DNA of 12,619 nucleotides, from contig CAYYLW010000073.1 of assembly GCA_964472465.1 (NCBI GenBank), positions 1 through 12,619 of the forward strand, read 5' to 3'. Of the stretch, positions 7,290 to 12,619 are shown one piece after another. The stretch is from JAAYCI01 sp964472465 (GTDB lineage: Bacteria; Bacillota; Clostridia; Oscillospirales; Ruminococcaceae). The notes below the pieces were generated by a model. The model was given only the letters and a program-made list of their open reading frames with translations, was not told the origin of the DNA and did not search any database. The stretch's first letter is position 1. Each line of letters starts with the position of its first letter. Both the position numbers and the translations under genes were made by a program.

Positions 7290-7910
7290 TCACTCCTGTG
7301 TTTCTTCTTTTGCTTTCGCAAAGTTTTCGTTGGCTTTCTCCCGCCAGCCCTTTTCCGAACTGGGCGGGGTGGTGCCGCTCACGATGCGGGGCGGCGGCGC
7401 TGCGCCCTCCGCCTTAAACGCATCAGGGTCGGCGCCCTTGTACTTGGTGTCGAAGTCGGAAAGCCCGGTGATTTTATCATCCTCCAGGGGCAGGCCGCTT
7501 TTGGCCAGCGCCTCAATATAGGCGCTGCGCGCCCCCTTGGAGGTGAAGGTGTGCGCCCCGGCCGCCTCGATGGCAGCCACACGGTAGTCCGCTGCGGCCA
7601 CCTTCTCGTCGGCCACCTTTTTGGCAGCCTCTGCATCAGCCTTGTACTGTTCGGCCGTGGCCTTGATGCCGTCAGCGTCCGCGGCGTTTTTCTCCATCGT
7701 GGTGATGGTGTCCTGGGCAGTGCCCAGCTGTTCCTGCAGGCCGTCGCGCTCTTCCTCCAGGGCCTTGTGCTTGTCAATCCCCACATACCCGCCTTGGGTA
7801 AGGTCCACCAGCTTGGCGGGCTTACCGTCTGCGCCGGCCGTCTGCAGTTTCTCGGCCAGCTGGTCATAGGTGAGGGCGTCCTTGCCAAACAATTCCTGTA
7901 AAAACTCCAT
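7290..7910 (-). CDS. Capsid scaffolding protein (GP20 type)
   Basis: Internal scaffold around which the capsid protein assembles, later expelled or degraded. It is 206 aa from ATG 7910 (MEFLQELFGKDALTYDQLAEKL), preceded by AAAGGA at good spacing. An N-terminal folded segment with KLVDLTQGGYVGIDKHKAL runs to about residue 50. A long Ala/Glu/Lys coiled coil follows at about 50-120. Next is the block THTFTSKGARSAYIEAL-type (about 120-140) with GLSDFDTKYKGADPDAF, then a Pro/Ser/Thr linker and a basic C-terminus (GWREKANENFAKAKEE) that probably contacts the capsid. This is the typical architecture of phage minor structural protein GP20 in A118-like and many Clostridia phages. A longer reading from TTG 8003 lacks a ribosome binding site. 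The stop is six bases before the capsid gene. Confidence 0.9.
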   Translation of the reverse strand: MEFLQELFGKDALTYDQLAEKLQTAGADGKPAKLVDLTQGGYVGIDKHKALEEERDGLQEQLGTAQDTITTMEKNAADADGIKATAEQYKADAEAAKKVADEKVAAADYRVAAIEAAGAHTFTSKGARSAYIEALAKSGLPLEDDKITGLSDFDTKYKGADPDAFKAEGAAPPPRIVSGTTPPSSEKGWREKANENFAKAKEETQE

Positions 7911-8031
7911 GCTTTCCTTTCTGCCGGCGATTTGATTTATAAGCGCGCTGCCACTCAGCGCCGCGGCACCCCGCCATTTAAGGCCCAGCCGGGGAAAGGG
8001 CAAATATGTGCAAAGCGTTTCCGCGTATGCC
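7911..8031 (-). other. 121-bp non-coding gap upstream of the scaffold gene
   Basis: The longest gap in a region where most genes overlap or are separated by under 15 bp. Read on the minus strand, it holds a GC-rich stretch, a 6-bp perfect hairpin (7945-7961), an AT-rich TTATAAATC, and the scaffold's AAAGGA ribosome binding site just before 7910. A weak promoter-like pair, TTGCCC and TTAAAT separated by 16 bases (each about 4/6 to consensus), lies near the upstream end but is not convincing. The scaffold frame is open through this stretch from a TTG at 8003, but without a ribosome binding site. Confidence 0.6.
7945..7961 (-). repeat. Short perfect inverted repeat in the pre-scaffold gap
   Basis: GCGCTG and CAGCGC are separated by a five-base loop. 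The RNA hairpin would be followed by GCTTATAAAT, not a U run, so it does not look like an intrinsic terminator. It might stabilise or delimit a processed mRNA encoding scaffold and capsid. A stem this short can occur by chance in GC-rich DNA. Confidence 0.4.
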
Positions 8032-8352
8032 TTACCGGGTGGGCTCCATTCTGGCCCGCAGCTCGTCCATGAGGCGGTTTACCTCGGCCTGGTTGCTGTC
8101 CAACTCGGCCGCCCGCGCCTCCGCAGTGATGTTCAGCGCCCCATTGTTTTGGAGCGTCTTTTGCCGGGCCAGCAGTTTGCGTATGGCCCGGTCGGTATAG
8201 TATGCGGTGGTGCCCTTCTTGCAGTGGTCGCACTTGAAGTACACGCGCTGCACGTCGCCGGGCAGGTTCTCCCGCTTTTGGTTGAGGTAGGTCAGTTTGC
8301 CGCAGTGTGGGCACTGCCACCTGCGGCCGCTCCTGGGCTTTGTTTTTGCCAT
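8032..8352 (-). CDS. Small zinc-ribbon protein of unknown role in the head module
   Basis: A basic protein of 106 aa with no name I can assign. It has two CxxC pairs: CPHC at residues 14-17 and CDHC at 41-44, separated by a 23-residue loop. This is the layout of a rubredoxin-type zinc ribbon that would bind one Zn ion. Before it is a lysine/arginine-rich N-terminus (AKTKPRSGRR). After it comes a helical, charged C-terminal half (about 50-106) rich in Arg, Lys, Glu and Asn, containing AYYTDRAIRKLLARQK. The fold suggests nucleic-acid or protein binding; Mu Com is a familiar small phage zinc protein of similar build, but I see no direct match. It sits between the minor capsid gene and the scaffold, and has its own very strong ribosome binding site. 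Role in capsid assembly, regulation or packaging is open. Confidence 0.85.
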   Translation of the reverse strand: MAKTKPRSGRRWQCPHCGKLTYLNQKRENLPGDVQRVYFKCDHCKKGTTAYYTDRAIRKLLARQKTLQNNGALNITAEARAAELDSNQAEVNRLMDELRARMEPTR

Positions 8353-8358
8353 AGTGTT

Positions 8359-8364
8359 CCTCCT
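8359..8364 (-). promoter_or_regulatory. Ribosome binding site deciding the zinc-ribbon gene start
   Basis: A perfect AGGAGG on the minus strand lies six bases before ATG at 8352. An in-frame GTG at 8367 would give a protein five residues longer, but that GTG abuts this site and translation from it would read through the Shine-Dalgarno bases. The ATG is therefore the better start. The site begins at the last base of the minor capsid TGA. Confidence 0.8.
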
Positions 8365-9491
8365 CACTGGTTTTGTTTGCCGGCGCGCTCCCGGAAGTAA
8401 TCCCGGTCCAGGCCGGTCTGCTCCAGGAAGTCCCGCTGGTATGCCTGCCAGGCTCGCAGCTCGCCGCGCTCGTAAGAGGTGTCCTCGCCAATGCTTTCCA
8501 GCCCGGCGATTTCCCGTTTTATGGCGCGGATTTCACGCTCGTTTGCCCGCTGCATCTGCTTGGCATCATACAGGCTGTACTCTGTGCCGTTGTAGGTGAC
8601 GGTTTCATTTAAAAATTTATCCAGCCGGGCATCACTGTAAGCCCGGTCAGACAATCCCTCAAAAAATGGGAACCAGCCGTGCCGGCAGTTCCACCCTCCT
8701 AGGCCGGGGCCTGTGCCGTAGCCAGTCTCGGCAAAGAAGCTGGGGTACTTTGTCGATGCGCCACTGTACGAGAAAACCCGCCCCTGCCATGCGGCATGCG
8801 AAGGGCGGGCACCATGGTGCGCGGTGGTTTCTACGAGGTCGGTACCCATTTCCAGCAAGCGGGCCTCTTGAAGTTTGAGGGCAGTTTGATTCACCCCCGT
8901 GAGGGCTGCCCGGCGAAAAGCCACGTCCATATAATCCCGGTGGCCTGTCGGGTATACAATAGAGCCGATTCCACGCCTTGCAAGGTCTTTGATGCCCCAC
9001 TTAATAGCCTCCCGGTAGCTGTAGCCGCCGCTTGTCAGCTTCATATAGCATTCATCCAGCAGGCGCTCAAACTGACCTGTGGCGGTCTGTGCTGTGGTGC
9101 TGGTTAAATTCCAAAATTGCCCGTTCGTTTTATCGAACCCCGCTTGAATGATGGATTGCAAACGAGGACTTTCCGCGAGGGGTACCGGGTCATATCCGGC
9201 TGCCCGGTATTTTGTATCATCGCTGGAAACAGTCTTTTCCGCCGCATCATTGAACATGCGCAGAAGTTCGGCCCGTGTGTGAGGGGTAATACGCTCCAAT
9301 TCCCGCAGTATGTCATCCTGCAAGGCTCCCATTTCCTGCAGGCGCTGCATCTGATAATTGACGGTGCGGGTCACATACCCGTGTTCCTTGATGCGCCAGC
9401 CAATGAAGCGGATTATGTTTGTTTGGGCCTCATCCCAATACTCCATAAACTGGGGAGTCGGCACCCCTTCTAAATAATCCGGTGTCAGCAT
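8364..9491 (-). CDS. Minor capsid / head morphogenesis protein (phage minor capsid protein 2 type)
   Basis: Minor head protein associated with the portal vertex in A118-like phages, thought to enter the procapsid and to help assembly or DNA ejection. It is 375 aa. The N-terminal half is helical (about residues 15-180). The C-terminal half carries the conserved block HHGARPSHAAWQGRVF at 225-240, then ETGYGTGPGLGGWNCRHGWFPF at about 255-276. The latter holds the invariant-looking C269-R270-H271, similar to the His/Cys signature of SPP1 gp7/Mu F-like head morphogenesis proteins. The tail (about 305-370) is charged and probably coiled. No ADP-ribosyltransferase extension of the kind fused to some homologues is seen. 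ATG 9491 overlaps the portal TGA, and the stop lies within the ribosome binding site of the next gene. Confidence 0.88.
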   Translation of the reverse strand: MLTPDYLEGVPTPQFMEYWDEAQTNIIRFIGWRIKEHGYVTRTVNYQMQRLQEMGALQDDILRELERITPHTRAELLRMFNDAAEKTVSSDDTKYRAAGYDPVPLAESPRLQSIIQAGFDKTNGQFWNLTSTTAQTATGQFERLLDECYMKLTSGGYSYREAIKWGIKDLARRGIGSIVYPTGHRDYMDVAFRRAALTGVNQTALKLQEARLLEMGTDLVETTAHHGARPSHAAWQGRVFSYSGASTKYPSFFAETGYGTGPGLGGWNCRHGWFPFFEGLSDRAYSDARLDKFLNETVTYNGTEYSLYDAKQMQRANEREIRAIKREIAGLESIGEDTSYERGELRAWQAYQRDFLEQTGLDRDYFRERAGKQNQ

Positions 9492-10981
9492 CAGTCCTCA
9501 CCATCCTCACCCTCTTCTTTTTCCTTTTTGTTTTTCCCTGCCTGTGGAGGAGGTGGGTTGTTAAAAGGCAACTCCGTCGGGTCAATAGGTTCCGGCATCA
9601 TGGTTTTAGCCACAGCCTCGCTTACCCCGAAGTACCAGGACACAAACAGTTCTGGCCGCAGGTATTTGTTGTCTGCCATGCTCTTGCGCCGTATAAACTC
9701 TGTGCCGGTGTCCTCGAAAATGGAATCGCCAAACTCCACGCTGGGCTCAATTTCGCCAGCAGGGGCCAGGCCGTACAAGGCGGCATATATATCGTATATT
9801 GCAACAAGGTCTAAAAGTCCTTGTTTCATGCCGTTTTCTTGGATGGCCTTTATGGTGTTGTAGGTGTCGCTATCATTGGAAATTATCTCTGTGGCCGTCT
9901 GCACCTTGCCGCTCTTGATGTCAAAAGTGAAGGTCTCTGCCGAAAGCTGGCATTGGGACTCTAAAAGCCGCAACTGGATGTTGAGGGCACGCTGATACGC
10001 TTCAATACGCATGTCGGGGGTATAGTCATCATAGGGCTTTGTGGCGTTCCCGCCCATATCCAGCACAAGATACTGGTCGTTGGTATAATACTCTGGCAAC
10101 TCTGCACGGCGCGGCTTTTCCCCTTCTTGCCTCTCTTTGCGTCCAGGTGCAGTCTGTACGGCAGTAATATCTAATATCTGCTTGCGCTTGCCGCTGTGAA
10201 TCTCCCACAAAAATTCTGTGTAAATGCGGTCAATCTCTTTCAGTGAATCCATGGCCTGCGAATACAAAGACACTGGCAATTTGCTGGTAGGGTCTATCTG
10301 ATTGGCAAAGGGCATTCTTATGATGGCAAAAAGTGGCCTGTTTACGTTAGCAATGGTAATGTCCGGCTCAAGGTCGGCCCAATCTGGCACCATATCCAGC
10401 GGAACGGTTCGCCCTTTACCAATGGAATTTGCCTCGTATGCCTCATTGCGAATATGCACCCCATCTGGCTGGAGGTCATGAAACTCTAAGCGTACATAAT
10501 CCTTGCCGTTGACACTGGCCGAATCCACGAAAAAGCCAGCCTCCACGACATTGCCCTGCACACGGGTTGGAAAGAAATTATCGGACATGGACACATCGGT
10601 GTAGATGTTGGCCCCATACACATAGGGCTTTAGCACCACATACCCGCCAGCCGCAGCCTTCTGCACATTGTTGCGTATCTCCCCCATCGCAAACCGGGCA
10701 ATCTGGTCCTCAATGAACTTGGCCCGCGCCCCCTTGCCTGCCGTCAGCTGTATCTCATTGGTCGCCAGGGTAGCAGCATAGCCGCTCACGATGCCCGCAA
10801 ACTTGGTGAGGTGGGTTTTGCCTGGCTTGTTCCATGTGGGGTCATTGAAAAAAGCGTGCAGCCAGCCATCTATTGCGCTCCACATCTTGCTGGACACTTT
10901 GAGGTCGCCTGTAATAGCTGTCAAATCTTCTCTTTTGATGCCAAACAACCCCTTTATAAATGATTTGAATTTCTCCCACAT
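9491..10981 (-). CDS. Portal protein, A118/SPP1 gp6-like
   Basis: Dodecameric ring at the unique capsid vertex through which DNA enters and leaves, and the docking site for terminase and the head-tail connectors. It is 496 aa, within the normal range. The amphipathic N-terminus (MWEKFKSFIKGLFGIKRED), the following segment with KMWSAIDGWLHAFF, and the closing region resemble the A118-family portal group. The last roughly 25 residues are a Pro-rich then Lys/Glu/Asp-rich low-complexity tail, ending EEGEDGED, which is likely disordered. ATG at 10981 directly follows the terminase TAG, with GGAGG four bases upstream. The TGA overlaps the next gene's ATG by one base, indicating translational coupling. 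The family is recognised by overall pattern and position; there is no short catalytic motif to confirm it. Confidence 0.9.
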   Translation of the reverse strand: MWEKFKSFIKGLFGIKREDLTAITGDLKVSSKMWSAIDGWLHAFFNDPTWNKPGKTHLTKFAGIVSGYAATLATNEIQLTAGKGARAKFIEDQIARFAMGEIRNNVQKAAAGGYVVLKPYVYGANIYTDVSMSDNFFPTRVQGNVVEAGFFVDSASVNGKDYVRLEFHDLQPDGVHIRNEAYEANSIGKGRTVPLDMVPDWADLEPDITIANVNRPLFAIIRMPFANQIDPTSKLPVSLYSQAMDSLKEIDRIYTEFLWEIHSGKRKQILDITAVQTAPGRKERQEGEKPRRAELPEYYTNDQYLVLDMGGNATKPYDDYTPDMRIEAYQRALNIQLRLLESQCQLSAETFTFDIKSGKVQTATEIISNDSDTYNTIKAIQENGMKQGLLDLVAIYDIYAALYGLAPAGEIEPSVEFGDSIFEDTGTEFIRRKSMADNKYLRPELFVSWYFGVSEAVAKTMMPEPIDPTELPFNNPPPPQAGKNKKEKEEGEDGED

Positions 10982-12289
10982 CTAGCCAGCCTCCACATAC
11001 TTGGTATAGCCATCAAGATACCTCTCCCATGAATATTCGAAGGCATCAAGTGTATCAATGTCGCTTGTGCCATTGTCCAATCGCTCATCCTGCATGGTTT
11101 TGCTGTTGTAAACGGCAAAGCACAGTGCATCGACAAGTGACTGGCAACCCTCTGTATAAGAAAAGCGCTCAGATGCTATAATGATGTTAGTGGCGCGTAC
11201 ACGGTGAATGATTTTGTTTTTCATGCTGTTCCGCACAGGTATTGAGAAATGCCCTTTTATCCCGTTGATAAGGGTTTGCTCGGCACTGTCGGCATATATC
11301 ACTTCGATTTCTCCATATTTTGCCTCCACCTTAGCAACAAACTCCCCCAGCATCTGATACATCCTGTTAGGGTCAACATCTTTAGCCAGGTGTCGCTCGC
11401 TTGCAAGCACCGTTAGCTTGCTGTAATCCCATGTCAGGCCCGAAGCAACAAATGAAAAGGCACTCTTGTTCCCACCGAAGTCCACCCCCATTTGGATATA
11501 GTCATAGTCCGGGGCCGCGGTGAGGTATTTCTCCGGGGCCTGTGCGAAGGTCTGGTATATAAGCCCCTCGGCCACGGTGCGCTTGCCCTCCACATCACGG
11601 CGGTGCCAAACGGTGCCCGGCTTATACTGGCTCAATATGGCTTTCATCTTCTCCGGGCTGATGCTCAGGTTATCGGCCATGGTGAAATGCTCGTACAGAT
11701 ACCCTCCCTCAAACCCCTCTTTGTATGCATCTATGTACTCTGTGTAAATATGGTGGTTTGGGTTGCCGGGGTTCAAATCCCACAGGGTAAAGGCCCATGA
11801 TGCTGCCGTCTGGCGCCCGAAAGCATTTTTGATGAAGCTGGTGCGGCTGTCGTCACTGTCATAATGCTCTATAATCTCGGTGGCAATCCAAAGGCCATAG
11901 CTGTTGCCCAGTATCTTTTGGTAGCTGTTGGCCTTGCCGCCCCCGGAGAAGATAACCACCTTCTGCCCGGTTTGTGTGTTGAGGTAGAGCGCGTCATTGT
12001 CCTTATACTTTCCCCACCGGCAGCGGCCCCGGAAGAGATGTTCCAGGCCGAAGCCGTTGCAATCCCCAATATTCAGCTTGGCATTTGCGCTGGAAGAACC
12101 ACTGGCAAGGTGTATTTTATCGGGGCATATTTCCAAATACATAAACGCTATAATGCAATGGTCAATGGTCTTGCCGCTGCGTATAGCACCCTCGGCACAA
12201 CACATACGGTTTTTGAGAGCCGATTTTATATACCGCTTATGCTTTGGGCTGAACGGTTTCCATGGTATTGTCTGTGTCAGCTTCATCAC
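10982..12289 (-). CDS. Terminase large subunit (packaging ATPase/nuclease)
   Basis: Motor ATPase and headful or cos nuclease that packages phage DNA through the portal. It is 435 aa, the usual size for PBSX/SPP1-type (Terminase_3 / Terminase_6C) proteins. The Walker A motif GAIRSGKT is at residues 34-41. The Walker B strand is YGLWIATEI at 131-139, with E138 as the likely catalytic carboxylate; the residue before it is T rather than the more usual D or E. A coupling-type motif LWDLNP is at 169-174. In the RNase H-fold nuclease, the first acidic motif is MGVDFGG (D270), the second VIYADSAE (D334), and the third TLDAFEY (D415). The start is GTG at 12289, seven bases after GGAG, with ATG at 12286 as the alternative. 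The gene ends with TAG immediately before the portal ATG. Confidence 0.95.
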   Translation of the reverse strand: MMKLTQTIPWKPFSPKHKRYIKSALKNRMCCAEGAIRSGKTIDHCIIAFMYLEICPDKIHLASGSSSANAKLNIGDCNGFGLEHLFRGRCRWGKYKDNDALYLNTQTGQKVVIFSGGGKANSYQKILGNSYGLWIATEIIEHYDSDDSRTSFIKNAFGRQTAASWAFTLWDLNPGNPNHHIYTEYIDAYKEGFEGGYLYEHFTMADNLSISPEKMKAILSQYKPGTVWHRRDVEGKRTVAEGLIYQTFAQAPEKYLTAAPDYDYIQMGVDFGGNKSAFSFVASGLTWDYSKLTVLASERHLAKDVDPNRMYQMLGEFVAKVEAKYGEIEVIYADSAEQTLINGIKGHFSIPVRNSMKNKIIHRVRATNIIIASERFSYTEGCQSLVDALCFAVYNSKTMQDERLDNGTSDIDTLDAFEYSWERYLDGYTKYVEAG

Positions 12290-12619
12290 TTAACATCTCC
12301 GAAAGTGGGGTAACATCCTCCACGCTGGCATAGTCTTGCTTTTCTGCCCTGGACTCTTCCAGCGCCAGCCTGCGCCTATCGTATTCCCTGCGGTGGCGGT
12401 CAGCGGGGTTCAGTTCAAAATAGTCCGCCAGCCAGCGCAGCGCCGCCATGCGGTCAGGCAGCTTCACGCTCGCGCCGTCCCGCCCCTGCCGCACCTCGGC
12501 CAGCAGGGTGCCGTCCACCTCGCCGCTCTCCAAAAACCGCACTTCGTTCACTGTTTTGGTCAGTGGAACTTTCGTGCTGTTTCCCTCCCCGTCCACCACC
12601 TCCACCATCACCGGGCCAA
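12237..12619 (-). CDS. Terminase small subunit, C-terminal part (cut by window edge)
   Basis: DNA-recognition subunit of the packaging motor, which selects phage DNA for the large subunit. About 126 codons are visible, ending in TAA. The frame stays open to the right edge, so the N-terminal helix-turn-helix half lies outside the window. A GTG at 12611 could be mistaken for a start, but the frame continues upstream of it. The visible part has the C-terminal signature of Terminase_2-type small subunits: a short beta-type stretch (EVDGTLLAEVRQGRDG), then VKLPDRMAALRWLADYF, equivalent to the usual 'VKLxDKxKALELLGKxL' end. A charged tail of about 50 residues follows. It overlaps the terminase large subunit by 53 bp, so the two are probably translationally coupled. 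The family call rests on motif recognition and on position directly upstream of TerL. Confidence 0.82.
   Translation of the reverse strand, partial: GPVMVEVVDGEGNSTKVPLTKTVNEVRFLESGEVDGTLLAEVRQGRDGASVKLPDRMAALRWLADYFELNPADRHRREYDRRRLALEESRAEKQDYASVEDVTPLSEMLSDEADTDNTMETVQPKA

Noticed and set aside
6054..7901. A 615-aa open frame on the plus strand, opposite capsid and scaffold genes
   Set aside because: It lies antisense to clearly recognised scaffold and capsid genes, in GC-rich DNA that favours stop-free antisense frames. Its translation is low in recognisable order, with runs such as CRRRRLRCGCR, and no ribosome binding site is obvious.
7911..8003. N-terminal extension of the scaffold from TTG 8003 (31 extra residues)
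   Set aside because: No Shine-Dalgarno before the TTG, whereas AAAGGA is well placed before ATG 7910 and the protein from 7910 has a normal GP20-type N-terminus.
8353..8367. GTG at 8367 as start of the zinc-ribbon gene
   Set aside because: The GTG directly abuts the AGGAGG site, so initiation there would lack its own ribosome binding site; ATG 8352 is correctly spaced.
1..12619. Search by eye for CRISPR repeats, tRNA, IS ends, attachment sites, anti-defence or defence genes
   Set aside because: No direct-repeat array, cloverleaf, transposase or host gene could be supported; coding density on the minus strand is nearly complete and every gene fits the virion module.

Overview
The window is an interior slice of a tailed-phage (siphovirus-type) genome or prophage. 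It holds the packaging, head, head-tail joining and early tail genes, all on the minus strand and packed with overlaps or gaps of a few bases. The right edge is upstream and the left edge downstream. Gene order and protein character match the Listeria A118-like / SPP1-like structural modules common in prophages of Bacillota. The near-consensus AGGAGG-type ribosome binding sites, an SPP1/A118-type portal, a 'phage minor capsid protein 2', a GP20-like scaffold and a Gp15 tail protein together suggest a gut-type Clostridia host (Oscillospiraceae/Ruminococcaceae-like). The host assignment is inference. No bacterial gene, integrase, lysis gene, tRNA, IS element or CRISPR array is visible.

Layout in transcription order, right to left: terminase small subunit (cut by the right edge), terminase large subunit, portal, minor capsid/head morphogenesis protein, a small four-cysteine zinc-ribbon protein, a 121-bp non-coding gap, scaffold, major capsid protein, a small protein with a Pro/Ala/Glu-rich tail, four head-tail joining proteins (connector, stopper-like, gp10/minor-capsid-2-like, tail terminator-like), major tail protein, a 63-bp gap with a strong hairpin, tail assembly chaperone, Gp15, and a long tape measure protein running off the left edge.

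How the genes work together: TerS/TerL and the portal drive DNA into a procapsid built from major capsid protein around the scaffold, with the minor capsid protein as an internal or portal-associated component. The four joining proteins close the head and cap the tail tube. The tail tube protein polymerises around the tape measure with the help of the chaperone and Gp15.

Most starts are clear from Shine-Dalgarno sequences. Several starts given here are shorter than the longest possible ORF: zinc-ribbon 8352, scaffold 7910, connector 6073, stopper 5700, minor capsid 5290. The tape measure appears to start at a TTG at 2844. Nothing here is clearly a new biological system. The points most worth checking are a possible -1 frameshift joining the chaperone to Gp15, the hairpin after the major tail gene, the unassigned zinc-ribbon gene, and the capsid-adjacent gene with a low-complexity tail.
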